Shown: one piece after another, positions 52,161 to 62,832 of the stretch
Layout of the letters: each line of letters opens with the position of its first letter
Numbering within the stretch: the first letter of the stretch is position 1
NCBI GenBank assembly: GCA_007922305.1
Contig: ML677481.1
Location: 353,574 to 417,573 of the forward strand
Length of the DNA stretch: 64,000 nucleotides
Reading direction: 5' to 3'
Source: Dermatemys mawii
Taxonomy: Eukaryota > Chordata > Testudines > Dermatemydidae
Notes under the pieces: model-generated
The model's database searches: none
Told to the model about the DNA's origin: nothing
What the model saw: only the letters and a program-made list of their open reading frames with translations
Position numbers and translations under genes: made by a program

Positions 52161-52922
52161 GATTTTTATCAGTAAATGTCAATAAATCCTATTTCACCAG
52201 ACACACACGAACCAATGAAAAAATATTTTTATTGATAATAATTGACATTGATAGGTAGGCAAAGTAAGGCAAATGCTGCTTGAGAACTTATTGGAGTTTG
52301 ATTTAAAACTGTTTACTATGTGTATTTTGGTGCATGACATTGACAGTTTGCATTTCAACAGTTATAAAGCTTGAAATGTTTGAATCTCAGCATGTATGGT
52401 CATTGACTAACTATTGCTTGACAGCCCCTCATTGGCTGCCCTTGCCATAATTTCCCACACTGTGGAAATTTAATTGATAAAAATAAAATAAAAAATGTTT
52501 AAAACCCATACTTTTGCACAACTGTGCGAAAATACAAAAACAAGGCTTAAAAATAAACATTGATATTATCTGTTGAAATTATTTAAAAATGAATTTTTCC
52601 AAGCCTTCTTATAAGCAATTAATAGATTACAAGTACATTAGAGATTTAAGCAATATATGTTCCAGATGGTTATAAGTGCATCAATAGAAAGTTTTACAAA
52701 TGATTATGTCAGGGTTATAAGCAACATATTTTGACAGGTGGAATCAATACAAATTGCTCAATCATTTATTAAAACATCAGTTATTTATTAACTGAACATT
52801 TTTTATGAAGTATGACCAAAATGACTGTGAACAATGACCTACATCTAACAAAATCATCTGTGTATTTCTGTGTCTTCCCTTTATGGTTTCATGTGTTTTG
52901 GCAGGTACACCACCTGGTCCCA
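52161..52922. other. AT-rich 5' flank of OR 4
   Basis: Contains an in-frame ATG at 52812 that would extend the receptor by 37 residues, but a splice acceptor at 52904 lies between, so this part is read as intron. No exon is recognised. Confidence 0.5.
52892..52904 (+). promoter_or_regulatory. Splice acceptor before OR 4 coding exon
   Basis: GTGTTTTGGCAG, AG at 52903-52904, 18 bases before the chosen ATG. It is weaker in pyrimidines than those of OR 1-3. Confidence 0.6.
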
Positions 52923-53849
52923 ATGGTGAAGGGAAATCAAACCACTGTGAAGGAATTTATTCTGCTTGGGTTCCCTGGCTCCTGTTATTTGCAGATCTCA
53001 CTCTTCACGCTATTCTTGTCCATGTACCTCCTGACACTCACAGGAAACATCACCATCATATCCGTAGTGAGGACTCACCGTCGACTCCGCACCCCTATGT
53101 ACTACTTCCTCTGCAATCTCTCCTTCCTGGAGATCTGGTTCACCACAGCTAACATCCCCAAGACTCTTACCAATCTTGTGTCCCAAAGCAAAACCATCTC
53201 CTTCCTCAGCTGCCTCCTGCAGATGTACTTTATCTTCTCCCTAGGCTGCACTGAATTTCTACTCCTGGCCGTCATGGCCTATGATCGCTATTTGGCCATA
53301 TGCCACCCATTGCACTATAGCTCCATCATGAACAGCACGTTGTCCACTCAGTTGGCCATTGGCTCATGGGTAGGTGGCTTCCTGACTATTTCTGTTCCAG
53401 CATTTCTGATCACTAGATTGTCCTTCTGTGGACCTACGGTCATCAAACATTTCTTCTGTGACATAGATTCTTGGATAGAGCTCTCCTGCACAGACACGCA
53501 TCTCATTGAGACGGTGTATATTACTATCTGCTTTATTGTCGTCCTGGGGTCCTGTGCAGTCACCCTGGTCTCCTACATTTACATCATCTCCACCATTCTG
53601 AGAATCCCATCTGCCCAAGGCCAGAAAAAGGCCTTTTCCACTTGTTCTGCCCATCTCACCATTGTGGTTATATTGTACGGCTGTGCCATCTTCCTGTACG
53701 TCGGGCCTTCTAAACAGAACTCACTGGACATGAACAAGATTGTCTCTGTCTTCAATACTGTTGTGACACCATTGCTTAATCCTTTCATTTACACTCTAAG
53801 GAACAAAGAAGTCAAGGAAATCTTGAGAAAGGCTTTTAGTAAGATGTGA
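52923..53849 (+). CDS. Olfactory receptor, OR11/OR6-like (OR 4)
   Basis: Intact 308-residue class II odorant receptor. The ATG at 52923 puts an NQT glycosylation site at 5-7 and starts the conserved [10 protein letters not shown] block at the usual place. Landmarks: GN (41-42), RTPMYYFL (56-63), C97, [15 protein letters not shown] (118-132), C179, SY (217-218), KAFSTC (236-241) and [16 protein letters not shown] (283-298). [13 protein letters not shown] and [19 protein letters not shown] are OR11/OR6-type words and unlike the LDLGSISVTVPKS motif of the OR14 genes here, so this is a second family. Length and motifs are complete. AATAAA at 53934-53939, 85 bases after the stop, is a plausible polyadenylation signal. 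Between OR11 and OR6 I cannot decide. Confidence 0.95.
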   Translation: MVKGNQTTVKEFILLGFPGSCYLQISLFTLFLSMYLLTLTGNITIISVVRTHRRLRTPMYYFLCNLSFLEIWFTTANIPKTLTNLVSQSKTISFLSCLLQMYFIFSLGCTEFLLLAVMAYDRYLAICHPLHYSSIMNSTLSTQLAIGSWVGGFLTISVPAFLITRLSFCGPTVIKHFFCDIDSWIELSCTDTHLIETVYITICFIVVLGSCAVTLVSYIYIISTILRIPSAQGQKKAFSTCSAHLTIVVILYGCAIFLYVGPSKQNSLDMNKIVSVFNTVVTPLLNPFIYTLRNKEVKEILRKAFSKM

Positions 53850-53933
53850 TGTTATTGTCCAATGGGCTGGATATCATTGATTGGTCAGGCAGCCAGGGGA
53901 AATCAAGTGAACTATCAAAACATACTAATATTA

Positions 53934-53939
53934 AATAAA
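53934..53939 (+). promoter_or_regulatory. Candidate polyadenylation signal of OR 4
   Basis: AATAAA 85 bases after the OR 4 stop; a second AATAAA follows near 53956. Confidence 0.45.
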
Positions 53940-53965
53940 TCCTTTCTGCTATTGAAATAAAATCA

Positions 53966-53987
53966 AATAATAATAATAATAATAATT
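53966..53987. repeat. (AAT)n microsatellite
   Basis: Seven AAT units. Confidence 0.95.
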
Positions 53988-55535
53988 CAGAATTTGGCCC
54001 AGAATTTGGAAACTATATTACTTGGGCTGATTCTCATTTACAATAAGGCAACTTTGGATTCTTTTGGCAGTGTAAACAGGCCTTAAAATGTGCGTGACTG
54101 TAATTTACGAGCTCTTAAAGACCCCTTTACACAGCTGGAATGATGGAAAGGGGTCTTATTTTCAATGTGGATCAGGCCCTCATTGTTTGTGTATATAAAC
54201 TAGCCTGATGTGATATATTACTCCATTTTATCCAGCTATTTGCTTCTGACATTTAGCGCTCTAGCACTTTTGGTGTAGCTCCGTAAACATTGTCATCACT
54301 TTGCTTACAATCTAGAAAACATTGATAAGACTCTCTGAAAACTTGGAGAAGACCTGGACATGACTGGAAAGCTGTGATAATACTTTGTCACATCTGTCAA
54401 CACCTTGATGCAAATTGGACAACTTCTTACAATCTTTCACATGATTTGACATCTCTCTAGCTCTATCACAACATTTTGACAAGGCTCTATGGTCCAGAAG
54501 CCAAAGGTATTTCAGTGCTAAAATCTGGCTGGTACTTTCCAGGGAGTCTAAAGGAATTAGGCACCAAAACCTCATTCAGTTTCAATGGGATTTCTGGGCC
54601 TAACTCTCTTAGGCACCTTCAAAAATTGCAACCTAAACAACAATAAAATATAATCATGAGTCTAGGTGTGAGTATTTTGAGATGTGATGTTAACAATTTG
54701 TGTTATAACAGTTTATAAAGCTTAACTTATTGAATCTGAATGTCTGAATGTCTACTGACATTAAGTAATAGCCTGGCCACTTCCCCATAATTTTCTGCAA
54801 CTGTGAAAATTTAAATGGATCAAAATAAAAAAAATGCTTAAAAGTAAACATTGATATTACCCATCGAATTCTGCCAAGCCAATGTATATAACTTTACTCA
54901 TTCAGGGTAAAATTTAAGTCAATGGTACTACTCATGTGAGTAAGACCTGGCCTTGTGAACTCCAGAGATTTTCTGCTTTGTCCTATAATGTTTTTAATAC
55001 TGTAGATTTAATGTTGTCTTAATTAGATTGTGAACTGTTTGGGGCAGGGGCGGTTCTTTGGTTCATCACCTAGCACAACGGGGTCTTGGTCCATGACTGC
55101 AAGACTGGGGCTCCCCAGCAAAGTTGGGTTTGTCACTGGGAAATAGTTGCTGGGATTTTCAAAGGGGCATCCAATTCCCATTGAAATTTACCATCCAGTT
55201 AGCCCCTTTGGAAATCCCTTTTGAGAAGCTGAATACACCTTTTCCCATCTGAAGGATGATCCTTCACTGATGTGACTGATTACTCGCATAGCAGGTTCAA
55301 AGATAGGTTGGGTCCTGCCCTAATTGCATCCCATGCCAAAATGGTGAACAGGTGCGAACAGGGCACAAAGGGTCAGGCGGTGGGCCAAAAGTAGGTGTGC
55401 ACATGGGTGGGACTTCTGACAGCCAACCTCTGTCCACAAACTGAGTACTCTGGAAACAATCCCTACATAATGGGCTACTCCTGCTCCATTGAAGGAATAA
55501 ATGAAGATTCACTCCTGAGGTCAATGGATGGAGGA
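53988..55535. other. Intergenic with degraded hairpin MITEs
   Basis: 54530-54640 (GGCTGGTACTTTCCAGGGAG ... TTAGGCACCTTCAAAAATTGC) and 55150-55215 (GCTGGGATTTTCAAAGGGGC ... CCCCTTTGGAAATCCC) are decayed hairpin copies. The rest is unassigned. Confidence 0.5.
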
Positions 55536-55536
55536 C

Positions 55537-55647
55537 TAGGTTTCAAAGGCATTTAGGTGCCTAAAGATGCCCAATGAGATTTAGAAGCCTAAGTCCCATT
55601 GCAATCAATGAGAGTTAGGTATCTAGATGTCTTTGAGGAACTGGGCC
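55537..55647. mobile_element. Hairpin MITE ending at TTA
   Basis: Left AGGTTTCAAAGGCATTTAGGTGCC, right GTCTTTGAGGAACTGGGCC, followed by TTA (55648-55650). The left terminus is shortened. Confidence 0.75.
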
Positions 55648-55652
55648 TTAAT

Positions 55653-55795
55653 GGGATTTTCAAGAGCTCCTATTCAAGTTAGCCACCTACCATCCAATGG
55701 GATTTAGGCATGTCATCAGTTTAGGTGCTTTGGAAAAATCTCACTAGGCACCTATCTGCATCTTTATGTGCCTAAATACCTTTGGAAATCTAGCC
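55653..55795. mobile_element. Hairpin MITE, second adjacent copy
   Basis: GGGATTTTCAAGAGCTCCTA at the left and TACCTTTGGAAATCTAGCC before TAA (55796-55798) at the right. Adjacent to the previous copy and followed at once by a SINE. Confidence 0.7.
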
Positions 55796-55800
55796 TAAGT

Positions 55801-55990
55801 ATTCATAGAATATCAGGGTTTGGAGAGACCTCAGGAGATCATCTAGTCCAACCCCCTGCTCAAAGCAAGACCAATCCCCAATGAAATCATCCAACAGATT
55901 TTTGACCCATATCCCTAAATGGTCCTCTCAACAATTGAACTCACAAACCTAGCCTTAACAGGCCAGTACTCAAACCACCGAGCTATCCCT
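55801..55990 (-). mobile_element. Cry-type tRNA SINE, full length
   Basis: Low end ATTCATAGAATATCAGGGTT (CR1-like tail), high end CAAACCACCGAGCTATCCCT, i.e. AGGGATAGCTCGGTGG on the minus strand (A box), with GTGAGTTCAATTGTTG as a decayed B box. About 190 bases, the family's usual size, and uninterrupted. Confidence 0.93.
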
Positions 55991-56198
55991 CAAAGTGCAA
56001 GTGGATACCTAAAGGTCTGGCTGCTGTTGCTCCTGCATGCGATGTGTGGTACATGAAGAGGGAATGATGGCTACTTTATGCTTTATTTTATTTTCCTGTG
56101 TTTCAAGACAGTGAAACACTTTCAAACTCGACTCACTCAGGGAAACAAATCTTCTGAAAAAGGAAAGGGTTTTCTTAGAACTTATTTTAAGAAAGTAA

Positions 56199-56492
56199 GG
56201 ATACATCTACAATTCCTGCCAGATCGGCGGTAGTGATCAATCTATCGGGGATCGATTTATCGTGTCTAGTGTAGACGCGATAAATCAATCCCCAGTCACT
56301 CTGCCATTGACTCCTGTACTCAACTGCGGCGAAAGGAGGAAGTGGAGTCAATGCGGGGGGGGAGTGGACCCCGCGCCGTGAGGACGCGAGGTAAGTTGAC
56401 TTAAGATACGTTGACTTCAGCTACGCTATTCTCGTAGCTGAAGTTGCGTATCTTAGGTGGACACCCCTCTCCCGCCCAGTGTAGAACAGGGC
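56199..56492. mobile_element. Harbinger-like MITE with TAA duplication
   Basis: 294 bases between TAA (56196-56198) and TAA (56493-56495). Left GGATACATCTACAATTCCTG, right CCAGTGTAGAACAGGGC. Interior hairpins GATCGATTTATCGTGTC/GACGCGATAAATCAATCC and TTGACTTCAGCTACGC/GTAGCTGAAGTTGCGTA. Reverse-orientation relative of 51872-52157. Confidence 0.92.
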
Positions 56493-56495
56493 TAA

Positions 56496-57008
56496 ATGTA
56501 AAGCATCTTTAAGAAGGAAATGCAGTGTCTACTAGATTGCAGCCCAGAGCAAGAAAACGAGAAATTGGCACCTTGAGTCCCTGATTTCCCAGGTTAAACT
56601 GAGCCAGATCCCTGGCTGGTGTAAACTGGCATTGCTCTATTGAAATCAATACAGATATGCTGATTTACACAAGGAAAGGAACCGGTCCATGTGGGTTGAC
56701 CATGGTTGTGATTCTCTCAGCTCCTCTGAAAATCAGACACATACTGTGCACACATGGGGCAAGATTCTGATCAGTGGAGTTATACCTGTGTAAAACCAGT
56801 GCAAGTGAGTGGATGATCAGGCTCAGAAGCTCTATTTTGTGTTAGATCCACTGATATTTAGGGAGAATTTTCCACTGAAATAACAGAGGGGAAAGGAGAA
56901 TATAAAATGGCTCCAATAATGCCAGCATGAGTCTGGAGAAGTGGGGGTGAGGGTGGTAGATATTTACCTGAAGTAAACCAAAAACGTAGAAGTGAATCAG
57001 AAATGAAG
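56496..57008. other. Intergenic, old GTGTAAA-type repeat
   Basis: 56590-56680 has CTGGTGTAAACTGGCATTGC and ATTGAAATCAATACAGATAT; 56765-56820 a similar block. No gene. Confidence 0.45.
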
Positions 57009-57094
57009 ATCCAGAGCCTCAAAGGTATTTAGGTGCCTAATTCCCACTGATTTCAATGGGAGTTAACTACCTAAGTACCTTGAGGATCTGGGCC
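57009..57094. mobile_element. Short hairpin MITE
   Basis: GATCCAGAGCCTCAAAGGTA and TACCTTGAGGATCTGGGCC are inverted; the centre CCACTGATTTCAATGGGAGTTA folds. 86 bases; no clear duplication. Confidence 0.8.
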
Positions 57095-57385
57095 ACAGTT
57101 CTTAAATAATTATTTTGTGTAAGCTCCATCAAGTTAAAAACAATGGAGCCTCACTCTGTTTACTCAAGTTATAGCAAGAGAAATCCAATAGTCTTGGAGC
57201 AGAGTTCAGAATCTGGCCCTAAATCCATTGATTTAAGAGGGATGACTCTGGATTTACTCTGAGGTAACTGAGATCAGAATCCAGAATTCCATTGTCATTA
57301 TTGGGGTAACTCTGTGTTTGCACTGGGATAACTGAGATCAGAAACTGGTCACAAGCCCTGATTAGAATGAAGTACAGTGGGACCC
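57095..57385. repeat. Old repeat, GGGATAACTGAGATCAGAA words
   Basis: GAGGTAACTGAGATCAGAATCC (57261) and GGGATAACTGAGATCAGAAAC (57323) recur 62 bases apart, a local duplication within an old repeat. Confidence 0.5.
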
Positions 57386-57960
57386 TGTAGCGGGGCCGTC
57401 ACCCTGCTCTGCTCCGGAAGGGGTTAAAACAGACCTGGAGAGGAAAGCAGGCTGGGGGAAAGCAGCAAACAAAGGCTGATTGGGAAGGCAGCCATAGCTG
57501 GGGCCAGGCCCAATTAGGAGATAGCTGGCCCTGATACAAGGGCTGAAAGGCAGGAGCTAAATAGTCTCCCTCTAGCTGAGGAGGGAAATGGACCTAGCTG
57601 CCTGAAAGCTAAGAGTACTGAGGGTGGAGCAGTGCTGGGGAAGGGACAGGCTGAGCTGGGGAGCTCAGGCCTAGCGTCCTCCCAGGCTACGGCCTGATAG
57701 AAAGGCTTGAAAGGTACTGGGCTGCAGGGAAAGGCAGCAGGCCCAAACCCCCTTGCCCATGATGACTGGCTTTTACATTGCAGTCTGCCCCAGGGAGTGG
57801 GGGCTTGATGATGGCTGGCAGTAGCCTTAGACTGAGGCAAGGTGGGGACAGAGGGTTGCAGGTTCCCCAGGGAGGGGAGACCCAGAGAGAGAGAGAAAGA
57901 GAGAGAGAGAAAGAGAGAAAGTGCTTCTCCAGCTTTTATCTGTTATATTTAAGCTTTTGG
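57386..57960 (+). repeat. LTR-like repeat fragment, TGTAGCGGGG start
   Basis: Begins TGTAGCGGGGCCGTCACCCT and has CCAATTAGGAGATAGCTGGC and GAGCTAAATAGTCTCCCT (a TATA-poor promoter-like part). It runs into a (GA)n tract at 57885 and has no matching end. LTR identity is inference. Confidence 0.5.
57885..57921. repeat. (GA)n tract
   Basis: AGAGAGAGAGAAAGAGAGAG type run. Confidence 0.95.
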
Positions 57961-58719
57961 GGCCATAGACTCTCTTTTATTTCATCTTAAGCACAGAGGC
58001 TGGCATTTTGTTGTTCCTTAGCAGATGACTGATAATAATAATCTTTTGTAATTTTGGGGAAATACCCTCACAAGTGGATTGAAGAGTTTAACACGTTTTC
58101 ATATTTGGGCCTACAAATTTACCCTCATTGTGAGCTCCACTGTAAAAAAGTATGGGAAAGTTCCGAAGATGTGACCATCGCTTATCATAACAAATGTTGA
58201 TGGAAAAAGGTACGATGGAAAGACTGAATTAGTCCAAACAGAAAGGTATCCTGCTATAACTCCAGGACTGTGTGTTAAGATCATGCCTGGTAATTAAGAC
58301 CGTGTGAGTCTGATAATTCAGTGAACCAAAATGGTTGTAGCACAAACTAGGCCTAACTGGTGGACAAAAAACATGAGAAGATCATCTTAATTCTGAGCAA
58401 TGCCCTGACCGGTTCTAGACTGAGAGAGGAACCCAGATGACATCACCACTAGCTCCAGTTATATACCAAATACAACCTGAGATGTGAGACTCTCTCACTC
58501 TCCCTCCTCGTGGTGTGCCCTTTTTCTTCCCCCACTTTATTTCTTCTCTTTCCCATCCTTCTCCTTTTCCCTCCTGGCTAGTGTTATTCTGGCTTAGCTG
58601 GCCAAGACTGTATCTTTTCCAACACTACTGTAGACTTGTGACCAAGAAGAGGAAACTAATAGCAATGCCCAAAATAGCCCAATCCTCACACAAGCCGGTC
58701 AGGCATCAGAGGCTCTGTC
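57961..58719. other. Intergenic, no gene recognised
   Basis: 58490-58620 is C/T-rich. The 123-codon frame starting at 58515 crosses it and has no motif. Confidence 0.5.
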
Positions 58720-59155
58720 TACACTGGTGTAAGGCAGAAAGTGGGCAAGAGAAAGGGGAGGAAGCCGGCAGTCACTCTCTGGGCATTAGAGAGGGAAAGG
58801 AGGGAATCCAGGGGGAGAGGAGAAGCCCTGGGATCCTGGCCCTGAAGGAAGGGTTTACTCAGAAGGGTGATGGAGTGGAAGCCTGAGAGAGGCAAAGTAG
58901 GAGAAGGCTCAGGGAAATGGCAGAAAGTTTTGGGACAGAGCAGACCCTGGCTGTTGATGAGAGGTCCCTGAGCAGGAACCCGGAGTAGAGGGCAGGCCCG
59001 GGTTCTCCTATCAGCCCCTGGGGAAGTGGCATTGCCTTGGATTGCAATTTTGAGGGATTTAAGAAATCAAAACCTCCCTGTGCTGAGTCTTGTTGAAGGA
59101 AGAAGACTTGCAAGGAGCCATTCAAGCTGGAAATTCATTCTAGATGCAGCTATGA
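58720..59155 (+). repeat. Dispersed LTR-like repeat (partner 180-640)
   Basis: Contains GGAACCCGGAGTAGAGGGCA and GGCCCGGGTTCTCC, matching 579-612. Extent is approximate. Confidence 0.5.
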
Positions 59156-59271
59156 CTGTATTATAGCCATACGTATCTCCGGTTGTTGATGTGCCGCTGA
59201 TTTATACGAAGTGAAAGAGCTTCAGCAGGAGAGAAGGAAGAAGTCCTGCTCCAAAAGTGAAGGCCAAAAGT

Positions 59272-59545
59272 ATAACTGGGTTAAAAAAATAACTAGATAA
59301 GTTCCTGGAGGGTACGATCATCGAAGGTTGTTAGCCAAGATGGCCAGGGATGTAACCCCATGCTCTGGGTGTCCCTAGCCTCTGATAGCCAGATGCTGGA
59401 ACTGGATGAGAGGGGGTGGATCTCTCAGAATTGCCCTGTTGTGTTCATTTCCTCTGAAGCATCTGGCACCGGCCACTGTCAGAGAGAGGATACTGGGCTA
59501 GATGGAGCATTGGTTTGACCCAGTATGGCCACTCCTATGCTCAAA
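59272..59545 (+). mobile_element. CR1 3'-end fragment
   Basis: AACTAGATAAGTTCCTGGAG, GCCAGATGCTGGAACTGGAT and GGTTTGACCCAGTATGGCC, the same CR1 type as 35520-35800 and 49443-49625. Confidence 0.9.
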
Positions 59546-59554
59546 ATACCTTAA

Positions 59555-59690
59555 ACCACAGAGATTAAACCACTTTCCTGAGAGATGGGCGACCTAACTT
59601 CCCATCTCTGGTCCCCGTCAGGCAGAGAGGGAAACTAATCACCTGTTTCCCACATCCCAGGTGAATGCCCTCACCACCAGGTTAAAGATA
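59555..59690 (-). mobile_element. tRNA-derived SINE fragment (non-Cry family)
   Basis: Read on the minus strand: ACCTGGTGGTGAGGGCATTC and CACCTGGGATGTGGGAAACA, matching the head of 36538-36715. Confidence 0.6.
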
Positions 59691-60019
59691 CTGATGATGC
59701 ACTAAGGTTCCTTGTGCTGCTTTGTGAATTTAGACTTTTTTTTCCTCCCAGATGAAACCATTTGTTGAATCTCTGTCCAATTCACAAATAGTATGGGGTT
59801 GACCAAAACTGCAATTTTTGGCTATTGTCTGAAAAATTTCTCCCAGCTGTATATAGAATAGCTCCTTCTTTGTCTCATCTCCTACTCTGTCCTGCCATCT
59901 GATACAGTCTATTTGTTCCTTTTTCATTCCTTAATCTGTGTATCTATCTATCTATCAGTGATGTCCAAGGATGATGGGGCCTTTCTGGTGTTATCTCCTC
60001 TGCTTCCCTTTAGTGGTGA
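59691..60019. other. Intergenic, small (ATCT)n at 59939-59957
   Basis: Only a four-to-five unit ATCT run is notable. Confidence 0.5.
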
Positions 60020-60022
60020 TTA

Positions 60023-60116
60023 TGGTTAGGCTCTTCAAAGGAGCTCTTCAAAGCGAGATGAAATGATTTGCTATTTAGATTTCTAACTCCTTAGGCTGCT
60101 TTGAAAATCTGAGCCT
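60023..60116. mobile_element. Hairpin MITE, degraded
   Basis: GGTTAGGCTCTTCAAAGGAGC and CTTAGGCTGCTTTGAAAATCTGAGCC are inverted ends. Confidence 0.7.
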
Positions 60117-61578
60117 AAATACATTCCTTTTTATTGCTTGTCCTTGAGATTTGAATACCCAATTCACCTTGGCTCTTTGAGACTCCAAGCCTCAGTGCTC
60201 TCATTCTTATGCATTACAGAGTGTCGCTTAAGGGCTGACCAAGCACACTGTTACTGGGAGCTTTCTACAGAGAGTGAACTTCAGGGATCTTGTCCCAGGG
60301 GGAACAAGACAACATTTAAACAGCTCTCAAGAAATCAGCTCTTTGTCTTGGAGTCAGCCAAATAAAGGCTCTTTGCTCCACTCCTACTGATAACCCTACA
60401 CACCCTGAGGGGTTTTGCTGCTCTGGGTAAAGAATATTGGATCTCCTTGGATGCTATATGTCAGAGGCAGAGGGAAAGATTAGACAGACAGATCAGTAAG
60501 GAGGTAGAGAAACAGGCTAAGAAAACAGAAAGAGGAGATCACAAGTCAGAATGAGCTCACCAGATTTATAATCCACATTTAAAGGCAGGTGAGTCGATTC
60601 ACATTTTATTCCTTCTTAATCTTTTTTTTTTAATTCTTTCCATTTGAAAGGACAAGTTTCTTCTCCCCTTGCCCAGGGGTGGGTGTCTCTGTAGAGTCCC
60701 ATGGACTCTATGAATCTATGAGACTTCTGCCCGGATGCAGCAGTCTGTTCACAGGGAGTCAGTTGCAGCACAGGGGTCCTGGTTGGCAACTCATTGACCT
60801 GAATCACCCATCTCTCTCTCTCTTTCTCCAGTATTGAGACAACTGAGATCAGTTGGTCCATGTTAGCAGTAGTATCTATTATTTTTGGAGTGTGTGTGTG
60901 TGTGTGTGTGAAGGCACTGTTTCTCAACATTTTTGCTGCCTTCCTAAGATGTGTCAGGGAGATCTCAGAGATCAGTGCCAGTCCACAGACCTGTCATTGA
61001 GAAATATTGCGAGTAGGTGGCAAGGTTAGGGGCAGGACATTCTTTAGAGCAGGGGTTTAGCTTTAGAAGTCACTTTGGACAGAATCTGCCTCTGTTAACA
61101 CTCAGGTTTTAGCACAAGCTCCATCTCTTTGCTTAGGCATTTGTTTGATTGGCGTCATTGCCGTTTTCACTAAAAATCAACATCAAAATAGCCACTCACT
61201 TCTAGGGGGGCAGGATAGAGTCCCTTCTATATGAACAGCCTGATATTCAGACATGCAGAACACTGAGGAAAAAGTCCCATTGGGTGAGGGTTTCAAAGGA
61301 GCTGAAGTGATTTGGGTACAAAAGTCCCATTAATTTTCAAACAGACCCAACTTTCCAATATCTGTCACTGTACCTAGAGAATGTTTGCTGAGCAGATTCA
61401 CTTATTATTATTTTTATTTTCCCTCACTTTTTTTTATCTAGTCTGCTGTCTGATTATGTTGTACATCCTCTGACCAAATATCGTTCCCGAAGCTCTGAAT
61501 TTTTTTCACATTATTCATTGACTCTATTTTTTCCCGTTCTGCTTTAAACTTGAGTCAGGTCAAGGAATCTCCTAGGGT
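60117..61578. other. Intergenic, no gene recognised
   Basis: Contains (TG)n at 60889-60911 and a decayed hairpin at 61280-61345. No gene. Confidence 0.5.
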
Positions 61579-61702
61579 TAGGGTGACCAGACAGCAAGTG
61601 TGAAAAATCGGGACAAGGGGTGGAGAGTAATAGGAACCTTCATAAGACAAAGCCCCAAATACCGGGACTGTCCCTATAAAATTGGGACATCTGGTCACCC
61701 TA
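61579..61702. mobile_element. hAT-like palindromic MITE, copy 2
   Basis: TAGGGTGACCAGACAGCAAG to ACATCTGGTCACCCTA, reverse orientation to copy 1 and also 124 bases. The flanks share TAGGGT, so the 8-base duplication cannot be read unambiguously. Confidence 0.88.
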
Positions 61703-62001
61703 GGGTCTCTTGTGAAGAGTATGTGCTCTTGCTACTGACAACTTTGTTGTGAATATCTTTCAAGCTGATGACTCTGAGTGATCAACTTCTGTTTACATTG
61801 CTCCTTAACAACTCTCACATCACTTTCATTCAGCTGATTTTTCACCTCCAGGGCTATTCAGTTGTCTTTTCTCTTCAAATGATTTTTGTCAAATTCATCC
61901 AGTAGGCTGGTATCTCAACATAAACCCTTAATTTTCTGGTGTATTCTTCGTTTCCATGGAACTTCTTGAATATAGGAAGTTTTCTTAACATCCTCAGATG
62001 G

Positions 62002-62572
62002 AAGTGACAAAGAGTCCTGTGGCACCTTAAAGACTAACTAAAGTATTAGAGCATAAGCTTTTGTGGGCTAATACCCACTTCGTCGAATGCATGCAGTGGA
62101 AGTATCCAGGGGCAGGTATAAATAGGTAGGCAAGAACCAGGTTGAAGATAACAGGGTTAGTCCAAAAACTTTAAGACCAGACTGCAAAGAGAAACTGCAG
62201 AGCTGCAATTCATTTGCAGATTTGATACAATCAACTCAGGACTGAATAGGGATTTATGAATAGCTAGCTAACTACAAGAGCAGTTTCTCTTCTCTCGCTG
62301 TTCACACCTCCAGTTCAGCTGCTAGAAGAATACTTCACCCTCCCTGATTAGAGATAACAAGCTGGTTCGGCCTCATTGGACTAACCCTGTTATCTCCAAC
62401 CTGGTTCTTGCCTACCTATTTATACCTGCCCCTGGATACTTCCACTGCATGCATCCAACGAAGTGGGTATTAGCCCACAAAAGCTTATGCTCTAATACTT
62501 TAGTTAGTCTTTAAGGTGCCACAGGACTCTTTGTCACTTCTGCAATTCTAGACTAACACGGCTACCCCTCTG
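62002..62572 (+). mobile_element. Penelope-like element B, copy 2, with inverted 5' arm
   Basis: The first 165 bases (from GACAAAGAGTCCTGTGGCAC to TTGAAGATAACAGGGTTAG) are the reverse complement of the last part (CTAACCCTGTTATC ... GCCACAGGACTCTTTGTC). The middle 62165-62345 is the last coding stretch (CAGACTGCAAAGAGAAACTG). The target duplication is ATCCTCAGATGG (61990-62001) versus ATCCTCAGACGG (62573-62584), 11 of 12. No long frame remains. Confidence 0.93.
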
Positions 62573-62584
62573 ATCCTCAGACGG

Positions 62585-62730
62585 CTTGATGTTAGAAGGC
62601 AGGGCTGCTGTAGCATAAATCATATAATTCAACTGGCTAATACTTGTTGGTCTTACTGCTTCCTTGAGCACTTTATTCAATACATGCACTATATCATCCA
62701 GTCTTTGCTGGTCTACATTTCATGCTTGGA
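62585..62730. other. Intergenic, no gene recognised
   Basis: Nothing recognised. Confidence 0.4.
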
Positions 62731-62832
62731 TAGGGTGACCAGATGTCCTGATTTTATAGGGTCTTTGTCTTATATTGGCTCCTATTACCCCCCACCTCCG
62801 TCCCGATTTTTCACACTTGCTGTCTGGTCACC
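62731..62832. mobile_element. hAT-like palindromic MITE, copy 3
   Basis: TAGGGTGACCAGATGTCCTG to TTGCTGTCTGGTCACCC. About 20 bases shorter than copy 1 inside (the second GGGACAGTCCCG block is deleted). CTTGGA occurs just before (62725-62730) and after (62835-62840), the remnant of the target duplication. Confidence 0.85.

Noticed and set aside
58515..58886. Open frame of 123 codons after a C/T-rich tract
   Set aside because: No motif; composition-driven, and its second half overlaps an LTR-like repeat.
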